Positions 53,648 through 61,777 of a DNA stretch of 64,000 nt are shown here, piece by piece. The translations under genes were made by a program, and so were the position numbers. Position 1 is the stretch's first letter. The number at the start of each line of letters is the position of its first letter. Below the pieces are notes generated by a model. That model saw only the letters and a program-made list of their open reading frames with translations. It made no database searches and was not told the DNA's origin. Origin of the DNA: Peptoniphilus equinus (GTDB lineage: Bacteria; Bacillota; Clostridia; Tissierellales; Peptoniphilaceae); assembly GCF_027921445.1 (NCBI RefSeq), contig NZ_CP115667.1:124001-188000 (forward strand). The letters run 5' to 3'.

Positions 53648-54601
53648 TTAATTGTCCGTCGTCACCGGTGAAGTGAACGTGCCGATAAAGTTTTTAATGA
53701 TGCTGTCACTTCTAGGCCACTTGTTCAAATCCGGGAAGTAGGTCATGGAGTAGAGCGTCGCATTGATTTCGCCGCCGAGCAAGAGCATCAGGCTCACAAG
53801 GTACATCCAGATGAGCATGACGATAATCCCTCCAAGGGAACCGTAGGTCACCGAGTAGTTGGAAAAGTTGGATACATAAAAGCCGAAGCTGAAGGTCATC
53901 AGGCCGATGCCGATGGTGGCAAAGAGTGCGCCCGGAAGAATAAGTTTTAGTGTGAGAAGCTCGCGGACCTCACTTTTTGGCGCAAATTTATAGAGCAGAG
54001 TGAAGATAATCACCATAAAAATGAACGGAATGGCATAGCGTGCCACTTGAATGAGCAGTTCCACTGCGGCGTCCAAGGCAATATAGTTGGAGACGGCATC
54101 CAAAATCAACTGGCCGAAAACTTGGCTGACCACCAATAAGATGATCAGTACAATCAGTGCGATAGCGAAAAGGATCGAAAGCAGCTTTGCGATCAGAAAA
54201 GAACGCTTTTCGTGAATGCCGTAAGCACGATTGATGTTGTTGATCACTTGATTAATACCGTTTGAAGCGGTCCAAAGCCCTGCTATAATAGAGACAATAA
54301 GTAATCCGCCGGAACTGGAGTTGATCAGATCATAGACAAAGTCATAGACGATGGTACCCAATTCGTCAGGGAGCATGCTGATGTATTCCAAAATCACTTC
54401 AGGGTTAAAGACATTAGTAAATTTTAATGTGTTGAGTAGGGCGATAAGAAATGGGAATATACTTAGTAGCATAAAATACACTAAGGAACCGCTCATTTCC
54501 GCAAGATTGTGATCACCGAGACGGTAGATCAATTTATCGGTAAAGGTTAGAGACCGATGATTGCGATGGGCATAGAGCCACTGTTTAAGTTTAGAAACCA
54601 T
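53648..54601 (-). CDS. YihY/BrkB-family membrane protein
   Basis: 317 residues with six membrane segments and the family hallmarks DHNLAEMSGSLVYFMLLSIFPF-like N-terminus (here AEMSGSLVYFMLLSIFPFL) and YGSLGGIIVMLIWMYLVSL near residue 250. The family was long mislabelled RNase BN; its real function, perhaps transport or envelope maintenance, is unclear. Its GAGGTG site follows a very short leader. Divergent from a two-component system across 53 bases. Confidence 0.88.
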   Translation of the reverse strand: MVSKLKQWLYAHRNHRSLTFTDKLIYRLGDHNLAEMSGSLVYFMLLSIFPFLIALLNTLKFTNVFNPEVILEYISMLPDELGTIVYDFVYDLINSSSGGLLIVSIIAGLWTASNGINQVINNINRAYGIHEKRSFLIAKLLSILFAIALIVLIILLVVSQVFGQLILDAVSNYIALDAAVELLIQVARYAIPFIFMVIIFTLLYKFAPKSEVRELLTLKLILPGALFATIGIGLMTFSFGFYVSNFSNYSVTYGSLGGIIVMLIWMYLVSLMLLLGGEINATLYSMTYFPDLNKWPRSDSIIKNFIGTFTSPVTTDN

Positions 54602-54602
54602 A

Positions 54603-54646
54603 ATTCACCTCTGTGAATGTATACCCATTTAAGTATGGATTGGAAA
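54603..54646. promoter_or_regulatory. Shared yihY / response-regulator control region
   Basis: On the minus strand TTTCCA (54641-54646), 17-base spacer and TATACA (54618-54623) form the yihY promoter. An inverted repeat ATTCAC-CTCT-GTGAAT (54603-54618) lies at the predicted start point. The divergent regulator's ribosome site lies inside the yihY -35 region, so the two genes probably affect each other. Confidence 0.5.
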
Positions 54647-54654
54647 GGAGACTT

Positions 54655-55350
54655 ATGAATTATAAAGTTCTCGTATGCGATGATGAGAAAGATATCGTTC
54701 GAGCCATTGAAATCTATCTTTCAGCGGAAGGTTATGACATCCTAAAAGCTCATGACGGTGCGACGGCACTGGATCTATTGGAGAACAACGATGTGCAACT
54801 GGTGCTGATGGATCTGATGATGCCGGAGATGGACGGTATCTCCGCCATTTTAAAAATCAGAGAAAAGTATAATATACCCATTATCATTCTCACGGCAAAA
54901 AGTGAAATCACCGACAAGATTATCGGCTTTAACGTAGGTGCGGATGACTACATCACCAAACCGTTTAACGCCATTGAACTGGTGGCTCGGGTCAACTCCA
55001 CCATACGTCGCTTTATGAGTCTCGGTGCTGCGCCGATTGAATCCGAAACCTACCAGGTGGGACGTGTGCTGGTCAACGATGTCTCCAAAGAAGTCTATGT
55101 AGACAATGAAAAGGTGAACCTCACGCCGTATGAATATAAAATCTTACTCCTGCTCATGAAGAATAAATCCAGAGTCTTTTCGTCGGATGAAATCTATAGG
55201 GAAGTGTGGGAAGAAGAGGCGCATGATGTGAAAAAAGTCATCTCTGTGCACATCTCTCACCTCCGGGACAAAATTGAAATCAATCCGAGAAAACCGGACC
55301 TGATTAAGTCGGTCTACGGCATGGGCTACAAGATTAAGGACAATGGATGA
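54655..55350 (+). CDS. OmpR-family response regulator
   Basis: 231 residues: receiver domain with acidic pocket VCDDEKD, phospho-acceptor Asp53 in LVLMDLMMPEMDG and Lys102 in YITKPF, then a winged-helix domain (NLTPYEYKILLLLMKNKS, KVISVHISHLRDKIE, KSVYGMGYKI). It resembles VanR-like regulators. The start was chosen at MNYKVLVCDDE with GGAAAGGAG upstream. It overlaps the kinase gene by 4 bases. Confidence 0.92.
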   Translation: MNYKVLVCDDEKDIVRAIEIYLSAEGYDILKAHDGATALDLLENNDVQLVLMDLMMPEMDGISAILKIREKYNIPIIILTAKSEITDKIIGFNVGADDYITKPFNAIELVARVNSTIRRFMSLGAAPIESETYQVGRVLVNDVSKEVYVDNEKVNLTPYEYKILLLLMKNKSRVFSSDEIYREVWEEEAHDVKKVISVHISHLRDKIEINPRKPDLIKSVYGMGYKIKDNG

Positions 55351-56537
55351 AAAGGCGACTGAAACGGGTTCTCAGCTACATCAAACACCATCGTGCCTTG
55401 GAGGGACTATTCCTCAATCTGATGATTGTCTTTGGGACGTTTCTCTCTATCTATGGGTATCGTCTTGCGACGCTGATCTTTGTCGGGATTGTCCTCTATA
55501 AACTGGTTCAAGGGAATCTTTTGGAGAGTCTCTTTACGGCGAAGCTCTTTATGGGGCAAAATGACAACCGAATGTACAGTGTCTTCGGTGTCGTTAATAT
55601 CTTTATGTTTACCGTGGTCATTTTCAGCGACTACCATTTTTTCAGTGCCTACCTAACTCTCATTGCGTTTCGAAGCGTCTTAAAACTTCAGGAGCTCTAT
55701 GTGCAGAACTTCTTGCTCCATAGCGCCGTCGAAGAACTGTACGAGTTTCAAGAGGACGTTGCCATTGATCCTTTGGCAAGTGAACAGACGGAGCTGACCT
55801 TGAGGCGGCTTGCCGGCATTCGGGACGAAGTGCAGAAGTCGGTGGTTCAGTCCATGGAGACGGAGCGGCTGAAGACCGAGCTTATCACCAATATTTCCCA
55901 CGACTTGAAGACGCCGCTCACCTCCATCATCAGCTATTCGGATATTTTATCCAAAAAAGACGTCATGGACGATGAGGCGAAAGAATACATTGCCGTGTTG
56001 GGCCGCAACAGCGAACGGTTGAAGGCGCTTATTGTGGATTTGATTTACGCATCCAAGACCGGCTCTGGCGCCATTCAGGTGGAGAAACTCTTCATCGATT
56101 TTAATGAGCTTGTGAGTCAAATCTATGGCGACTTTGACGAGCTTTTCAATGAGCGGGGTCTGGACTTTGATTTCGTCTATGATAATGACGATATCAATCT
56201 CTATACCGATCCCGGCATTGTGTCGCGGATTATTTCCAATTTAATTTCCAACTGCTATAAGTACGCCACACCTCATACCACCATTCACGCCAAGGTCACG
56301 ACCTTTGAGACACACATTCTCTTTACGTTGAGCAATGAGACGTCCATGGCTTTTGACGGCAATGAAGACGATCTTATCAATGAGCTGGTGAAGTCGGAAA
56401 AATCACGGAACACGGAAGGGTCCGGGCTGGGACTGTATATTACGAGAAATTTGGCAGATCTGCTAGGCGGTGCATTTCACATTGTCTTTCGCGGCGGCCG
56501 ATTTGAAGCTAAGCTGACCTTGCCCCGAGAAGAATAA
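55347..56537 (+). CDS. Sensor histidine kinase with multispan membrane domain
   Basis: 396 residues. The N-terminal 125 residues contain about four hydrophobic segments with almost no outside loops, suggesting an intramembrane sensor. The DHp motif is ISHDLKTPLTSI with His185, followed by a HATPase domain (ISNLISNCYKYA; EGSGLGLYITRNL). It forms a cognate pair with the overlapping response regulator. The signal is unknown; no transporter follows. Confidence 0.92.
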   Translation: MKRRLKRVLSYIKHHRALEGLFLNLMIVFGTFLSIYGYRLATLIFVGIVLYKLVQGNLLESLFTAKLFMGQNDNRMYSVFGVVNIFMFTVVIFSDYHFFSAYLTLIAFRSVLKLQELYVQNFLLHSAVEELYEFQEDVAIDPLASEQTELTLRRLAGIRDEVQKSVVQSMETERLKTELITNISHDLKTPLTSIISYSDILSKKDVMDDEAKEYIAVLGRNSERLKALIVDLIYASKTGSGAIQVEKLFIDFNELVSQIYGDFDELFNERGLDFDFVYDNDDINLYTDPGIVSRIISNLISNCYKYATPHTTIHAKVTTFETHILFTLSNETSMAFDGNEDDLINELVKSEKSRNTEGSGLGLYITRNLADLLGGAFHIVFRGGRFEAKLTLPREE

Positions 56538-56572
56538 AAACGACCTTGAGCGAGTCTTAAGGTCGTTTTTAT
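56538..56572. terminator. Bidirectional terminator between convergent genes
   Basis: AAAAACGACCTT / AAGGTCGTTTTT stem immediately after the kinase stop and immediately before the stop of the opposite gene, serving both. Confidence 0.88.
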
Positions 56573-56573
56573 A

Positions 56574-58064
56574 TTATGCTTTTCGAAAATCATTTAAGTG
56601 GAGAATGGGATTTGGCGGAGTCGTCTCTCGAAGGCCGATGGCACGAAAGAAGTCGCAATAAACCGGATCTAATGTCGGATCGCTGTCTAAATACCGAGCT
56701 TTTAATCCATTTATTCTGTGGACGTCCTTTGACGGATACATCAGTGCCAATACGGACGGTTGGTGAAGGGCGGTGAGGAAGAAGCGGCTCTTCTCGTCTG
56801 AAGACAGAGTGCGATATCTCATATAGCTGTCGCCAAAGAGGAGGGTGCCGTCCCCTTCAAAGGTGACAATATCTTTAATGAGAAAGAGACGGAGAATAAA
56901 GTCCAGGGTCGGTACGTGGGACTGAAGCAACGTCTTGCGATTCAGCCGCGGCACGTCTAAAAAGGTTACTGCCTCAGCAAGGGAACTTCCCGTAAGGGCG
57001 CTGCGGCTGCTGTTCATACGAAGACTCAGTGCAGTGACGCCCTGGAGAAAGTGATCGGCAATCTCAGAGAGCTCATAGCTTAAGTGGGGGAAGTGCTCGA
57101 GGAAAAAGCCTGCTGTGGAGGTGGTGAGTTGACTCATGTAGTCAAAGGTGCGGTCTGCAACCTGTTTGAGTTCCTTTGCCGGTTTTTTCGCCGTAGGCTC
57201 CACCAAAGACAGTCGGTCATAGAGGTTGTAGAGAATGCGGACAGTTTCCAAAAAGGCATCGGTCGAGGTGAAGAAGCCCTCCTTGACGGCGTAGGCGAAG
57301 AGTGCTTCGTAGTCAAAGTGAAGATAGGACGAGAAGTTCATGTCCTCGGCATACACAGAAAGAAAGTAGAGTTGTTCCAGAAGCGCCACATCGGCAGCGA
57401 AGGACTTTGTATGGTAGGGGTGCTGTCCCATAAACACATCCAGTTCTGGAGGATTGAACATGAGAGAGAGCAATGCACCGTCGTCAAAGAGCTCCGTGTC
57501 CTCGGGATTGAAGTTGCTGTTAAAGGCAATGAGTTGATAGAGCGTCAACAAATCCATACTGTGAGCGTGATAGTTCTCAGCCGCCACATTGCCGAGCTGT
57601 GCAATGCGCACAAATTCCTCTGCAAGTCCCTTGGCGTTGATAAAGGTGAGCGGCCGTGGCGTGCCTAAGTGATGCAGTGTACCGTCCTGAGACATCACCC
57701 TAACCAGGGCGCATTCGCCGAGGTGCATGGCGACAGGCTCCAGCTCGACAGGGGTGTGGCGCAGCATATCCACAAGACCTGAGCGTTCCTGTTCCACGAG
57801 GAGAAGCCTGCTTTGGAGTAAAGGCTCGACACTCAAATCGTCATGAGGGATGCCTTGGCGTCGGAGATAGATTTCAAAGTAGCGGCGGATAGCGTCATGG
57901 TAGCTTGGATTATCCAAGACGACCGTAGTCTTTAACAGTGTCTCTGAAAAGTAGGATAAAAGCTCTTGATAGGCATGGTCTTCCTCCATGCGAATCAGAT
58001 CCGGCAAGGCATCAAAAAATTGCAGCAACACGGCCACATTTCGGGTCGATGTAGTTTTATTCAT
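56574..58064 (-). CDS. Unknown 496-residue protein coupled to a FUSC/ArAE gene
   Basis: A large soluble-looking, mainly helical protein with no signal peptide or membrane segment and no motif I recognise. It starts MNKTTSTRNVAVLLQFFDAL; segments such as LLTLYQLIAFNSNFNPEDTE and FLEHFPHLSYELSEIADHF are leucine-rich and amphipathic. The ATG overlaps the stop of the ArAE-family gene by 8 bases, so the two proteins are made together and may interact at the membrane. A GTG four codons earlier is an alternative start. Ordinary base composition for the backbone. Confidence 0.7.
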   Translation of the reverse strand: MNKTTSTRNVAVLLQFFDALPDLIRMEEDHAYQELLSYFSETLLKTTVVLDNPSYHDAIRRYFEIYLRRQGIPHDDLSVEPLLQSRLLLVEQERSGLVDMLRHTPVELEPVAMHLGECALVRVMSQDGTLHHLGTPRPLTFINAKGLAEEFVRIAQLGNVAAENYHAHSMDLLTLYQLIAFNSNFNPEDTELFDDGALLSLMFNPPELDVFMGQHPYHTKSFAADVALLEQLYFLSVYAEDMNFSSYLHFDYEALFAYAVKEGFFTSTDAFLETVRILYNLYDRLSLVEPTAKKPAKELKQVADRTFDYMSQLTTSTAGFFLEHFPHLSYELSEIADHFLQGVTALSLRMNSSRSALTGSSLAEAVTFLDVPRLNRKTLLQSHVPTLDFILRLFLIKDIVTFEGDGTLLFGDSYMRYRTLSSDEKSRFFLTALHQPSVLALMYPSKDVHRINGLKARYLDSDPTLDPVYCDFFRAIGLRETTPPNPILHLNDFRKA

Positions 58065-58935
58065 GTAGCAAATCACTCACTTTTTTTAAATCACTGAGAA
58101 TTTTTTTTACGTGAAGGTTAAATAAGTCGTTCACATCGCCGGTGAGCGTACCTGCGATATACGGCGTACACCGGTACTCCGCCTCCACCATGGCGAGAGC
58201 CTCTGCCTTTAGATGAGGCTGAGCCTCGATGGAGCTAAGCAGGAGAAAGCGCAGGTGGAGATCATCAAAGAGCACCATCAGCCGTTTTGCCTTATTCAGC
58301 TCAATGTTCGGGGGCAAGGGCGTGTGAAGTTCTTCCAGGAGAAGCTTATAGGCATTTGTTTGAGCTGTATGTGCAGATTCATAGTTCGTAGTCACATGGG
58401 TCATAAAAAGATGCTCACACATACGGCGGCGGGCAGTGGCATAGGTATGCTGAGCAGTGTCAGTGAACGTCTCGTGGACATCGGGAGACTTAAGTAGGTA
58501 GTTGATCACAAGACTGATGACAAGACCGAGAAGCGTCCCGAAAATTCGCTGTGCACCATAGATGAGCCGGGAGGCGGGGTAGACGAAGGACGCCACATAG
58601 ACAATACAGGACAAGATCACCATGTCGTTGTGTTTATGGTAGACCAGGATGCTGATGACGATGAGAATGCCCAGTCCGCCAAGAAGCGGTCTGAATAGTG
58701 GCGGTGCGGGCAAAGCGCCCAATAGATAACCCAGCACCACGCCAAAAAAGGTGGTGATCATTCGGGTGCGAATCTCTTTAAAACTTTCCGCAAACGTGGC
58801 CTTCATGCCTGTGATGCAAGTGATGGCAAGAAATATCGGCGTCTGCAAATGGATGAGCTGCGCCACATATAGCCCCACCGTTACAGCGAGAGCGGTCTTT
58901 ATCGTTCGCATGCCCAAAACATGAGGCAAGGTCAT
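58057..58935 (-). CDS. FUSC/ArAE-family membrane protein
   Basis: 292 residues with about six membrane segments in the first 150 (GMRTIKTALAVTVGLYVAQL; TRMITTFFGVVLGYLLGALP; AQRIFGTLLGLVISLVINYL) and a helical cytoplasmic tail, the plan of the aromatic-acid-exporter (ArAE_1, DUF939) group. Family members export aromatic or other organic acids or stabilise the envelope. The start was chosen at MTLPHVLGM after AAGGAG. It is first of a two-gene unit with the unknown protein. Confidence 0.82.
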   Translation of the reverse strand: MTLPHVLGMRTIKTALAVTVGLYVAQLIHLQTPIFLAITCITGMKATFAESFKEIRTRMITTFFGVVLGYLLGALPAPPLFRPLLGGLGILIVISILVYHKHNDMVILSCIVYVASFVYPASRLIYGAQRIFGTLLGLVISLVINYLLKSPDVHETFTDTAQHTYATARRRMCEHLFMTHVTTNYESAHTAQTNAYKLLLEELHTPLPPNIELNKAKRLMVLFDDLHLRFLLLSSIEAQPHLKAEALAMVEAEYRCTPYIAGTLTGDVNDLFNLHVKKILSDLKKVSDLLHE

Positions 58936-58966
58936 AACAGTCTCCTTCAAAATTTATATTTATATC

Positions 58967-58995
58967 TGTATACCCATTCAGCAATTTTGGATAAA
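58967..58995 (-). promoter_or_regulatory. Promoter of the FUSC gene
   Basis: Minus-strand TTTATC, 17-base spacer and TATACA (58967-58972) in the same AATGGGTATACA context as the yihY promoter. The -35 overlaps a DnaA-box-like TTATCCAAA. Confidence 0.45.
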
Positions 58996-59119
58996 TTGAC
59001 TTTTTATGTCAAAGACGATTGACCGAGCCCTGCTCATCCACAGGATTAAACCCGGACAATGCTTGTGAAATTCACTTTTCAACAATGTTATCCACACTAT
59101 GTACAAGGTCTTGTCCACA
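58986..59119. promoter_or_regulatory. Cluster of four DnaA-box-like sites
   Basis: One perfect consensus TTATCCACA (59088-59096) and three one-mismatch sites: TCATCCACA (59034-59042), TTGTCCACA (59111-59119) and TTATCCAAA on the minus strand (58986-58994). All lie in the gap between the divergent FUSC and hpf genes, and the last precedes an AT-rich stretch. No dnaA, dnaN or other origin-linked gene is in the window. Confidence 0.5.
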
Positions 59120-59205
59120 AAAATATAATTGAAGTAAGGGATTGGTAAAAATGGGGTATAGATTTAACAAGCTAAAAGCTTACTACGCAGCGAAGGAGTG
59201 ACATT

Positions 59206-59739
59206 ATGAAATTAAAGCTTGTAGGTAAAAATTTAGATTTAACTCCCAGCTTAAAAGCACAAAGTGAAAAGAAACTGTCCAAGCTGGATCGATACTTTGA
59301 TGAGGACGTGGAAGTCCGTTGCGTGCTGTCCTCGAAAAAAGGACTGAGAACGGTGGAACTCACCGTGTTCTTACCGGGCACCATCTTGCGGGCGGAGCAT
59401 AGTTCGGACGATATGTATGCTTCCATCGATGAGGCCATCGATCTGTTGGAACGTCAAATACGCAAACATAAAACGAAACTCAAAAAGCGCTATCAAGGAC
59501 CGGAAACCATTCGCTTCGATCAGATTACAGGCAACGAGGAGGACGATGACGGACCTCAGATTGTCAAACGCAAACACTTCACCTTGCGGCCGATGATGGA
59601 AGAAGAGGCGGTGCTTCAAATGGACTTACTCAACCACAACTTCTTTATCTATCTGAATGCTGATACCAATGAGATTGATCTGATGTATCGTCGGGACGAT
59701 GGCGACTTGGGCTTGATTGAAGTGGAGGTTCAAAATTAA
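59206..59739 (+). CDS. hpf: Ribosome hibernation promoting factor, long form
   Basis: 177-residue protein with an N-terminal ribosome-binding domain (LVGKNLDLTPSLKAQSEKKL, YASIDEAIDLLERQIRKHK) and the C-terminal dimerisation domain of long HPF (VKRKHFTLRPMMEEEAVLQM; FFIYLNADTNEIDLMYRRDD). It pairs 70S ribosomes into inactive 100S dimers in stationary phase. AAGGAG ribosome site. In many Firmicutes secA follows; here a foreign element follows instead. Confidence 0.95.
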   Translation: MKLKLVGKNLDLTPSLKAQSEKKLSKLDRYFDEDVEVRCVLSSKKGLRTVELTVFLPGTILRAEHSSDDMYASIDEAIDLLERQIRKHKTKLKKRYQGPETIRFDQITGNEEDDDGPQIVKRKHFTLRPMMEEEAVLQMDLLNHNFFIYLNADTNEIDLMYRRDDGDLGLIEVEVQN

Positions 59740-59750
59740 ATACATTTTTA

Positions 59751-59777
59751 ACAGCGGGTACGCCCGCTGTTTTTTTG
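59751..59777 (+). terminator. hpf terminator
   Basis: ACAGCGGG / CCCGCTGT stem with a TACG loop and seven T, 11 bases past the stop. Confidence 0.9.
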
Positions 59778-59782
59778 TGCCG

Positions 59783-60071
59783 TCAATTGTAACTCGCTGT
59801 CTCAATCGGTGGTGACGCGTGGCAGGAAATGAGAATGATGTCGCATTTTGTCTCGGATGCTTGTCGCTTCAGAAAGGCATAGGGTGACTGATGACGGGAC
59901 TTATAACCATATGATGGAGGAGAAAAAATATTTTGAATATGTCGAGAAGAGCGATGTATCACCAAGTTTGATGGAGGCCGTTCGGGGTTTTAACAAAATA
60001 CACACCCATTTACGGGTGTGTACTTAAAAAATGAATGCATAGGTTTTTCAAGAATGAGTAAACAAAAAGAT
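59783..60071. other. Junction between chromosome and right-hand element, no clear gene
   Basis: No convincing gene. A ribosome-site-like GGAGGAG at 59916 is followed by short frames that all close within 40 codons, the longest 59911-60027 (38 residues). A perfect hairpin TACACACCC / GGGTGTGTA occupies 59999-60022 without a strong T run. The left att site of the serine-recombinase element should lie between here and the recombinase stop. Confidence 0.4.
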
Positions 60072-61668
60072 TTAGTGCAAATATGTAGCGTTACTCATGA
60101 TAGAAATGGTGGAGGCGGCGGGGAAGCAGTCGAACTCAACGCCTCCCCCTTTAACAAAAGGGGATTCGTCGGTCCAATACTCATCTAGCGAGAACCAGTC
60201 CCGCCACGTGATTTCCTGCTTGTCGTCCTCGGAGAACCACATGCTCACGACGAGCTTGTCATCGTACAGATAGACCTTGTCCACGAAATACTCGAAGACT
60301 TGGTCTCGAATCTCCGGGTCGTTCACGTCGGCATGCAGGAACCTGTCGAAGTATGCCTGAATGCTGTGCTTGTCCTCGCACAACGACACGCGGACGTTTT
60401 CCGTCCCTATGGCATCGTTCAGGGCGCGCTTTTGCTCTTCGAGCTGCGTGAGACGTTCCGTCACCGTATCGCTGACCACGCCCCTCTCGATGACCTTCAC
60501 GAGGTTCGCAAGGCTTTTCTCCACTTCCCTGCGCTTCGAGATACGCGGTGTCGTCGTGGTTCTTCTCGTAATACTCCGCCGCATCCAGAGCGAGCGCCGT
60601 CACGTTCTCCTCGTCGTCAACGATGTTGTGCAAGGCGAACAGCACCATGTCCTCCAAGTCCTGCTTGCGGGCCTTGTGCAGGTGGCACTCTTTCCTGCGC
60701 TGGGCGGAGCAATAGTAGTAGTAATACGTCCGTCCCGTCGCGCTCGTACCTGACACGCCCTGCATGGTGCTCCCGCACTCACCGCAATAGAGCTTGCCCG
60801 TGAGCCAATAGCGCGGAGCGTCGTTCGCGTCCATGCCGTGCGCCCGCTGGGAACCCTTGCGCTTGTTCTCGGCGAACCGCCTTTGCGCCCTGTCGAAAGT
60901 CGCCTTGTCGACAAGGACGGGCATTCCGCCCTCGACCACGATGTCGCCGTGGTGATACTCGCCGATGTAGGCGCGGTTCTTGAGCATCTTGTTCAGCATG
61001 TTCACGCTGAACTTCGCGTTCCTCGGCGTGCGCAGGCCCTGCGCGTTCATCTCCTCGGCAATGATCTTCAGCGGCTTGCCCGACGCGTATTCCCCGAACG
61101 CCCACTGCACGAACGGCGCCGTGTTCGGGTCTGGGATGTACTTCTTCGTGGACCTGTCCACGTCATAGCCGAACAGCTTGTGACCGTTGTACAGGGCGTG
61201 CTGCGCGTTGTAGTCCATGCCGCGCTGGATGTTCTGCGACAGCTGGCGGCTGTAATACTCCGCCATGGCCTCATCAATCCCTCGATGAGGACGCCTTCGG
61301 GTCCCTCCGTCGGGATGTGCCCGGCCAACAGGTGAATCTCGCATCCCGCGTCGCGGATTTTCTTCTTCGCCATCGCCAGAACGTATTTGTCGCGTCCCAG
61401 ACGGTCGGTCTTCCACATGATGAGGGTATGAGGACGAATTTTTGCGACTTCCGACAGCATCTGCTGGAACCCCGGTCGTGCGTCCGTGGTGCCGGATATT
61501 GCCGCGTCCTCATACTCCTGCACGATTTTGAAGCCGTGCGCATCCGCCCATTCATGGGCAAGCTCACGCTGCTGGTCGATGCTCGCGTCGTTTTGCGAGT
61601 GGGACGAGAAGCGATAGTACGCTATCGCAAGGTTGTTGTCGTTCGGCGCGAATTTCTTCTTACGCCAT
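60072..61668 (-). pseudogene. Large serine recombinase disrupted by frameshifts
   Basis: The product is clear but spread over two frames. The N-terminal resolvase part (LAIAYYRFSSHSQNDASIDQ, catalytic Ser within YYRFSS; LIMWKTDRLGRDKYV; ending VLIEGLM) shifts near 61272 (net loss of one base). A long middle follows (DEAMAEYYSRQLSQNIQRG, zinc ribbon LYCGECGSTMQG). It shifts back near 60550 (net gain of one base) to a coiled-coil C-terminus (REVEKSLANLVKVIERG). A good GGGAGGGG site and ATG at 61668 lead to ATG-GCG-TAA, where one extra T separates the start from AAGKKF-like codons. That suggests a third indel, unless a GTG upstream is used. G+C-rich, unlike the backbone. Either a decayed gene or assembly errors. 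Confidence 0.8.
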
Positions 61669-61777
61669 AGGTTTACCCCCTCCCGTTTTTTCTGCTTATA
61701 GGCTTTCACGTCTATTCTTCCTCTGATAGATAGCCCGCCGCCCTCACGGAACGGCGGGCATTTCAATGTTTATCTCG

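Noticed and set aside
58986-59119. Chromosomal replication origin
   Set aside because: DnaA boxes are present, but no dnaA, dnaN, recF or gyrase genes and no long AT-rich unwinding region are seen, so only a DnaA-binding cluster is claimed.
59911-60027. 38-codon open frame in the junction region
   Set aside because: Low complexity start and a hairpin at its end; no conserved feature and no proper ribosome-site spacing.
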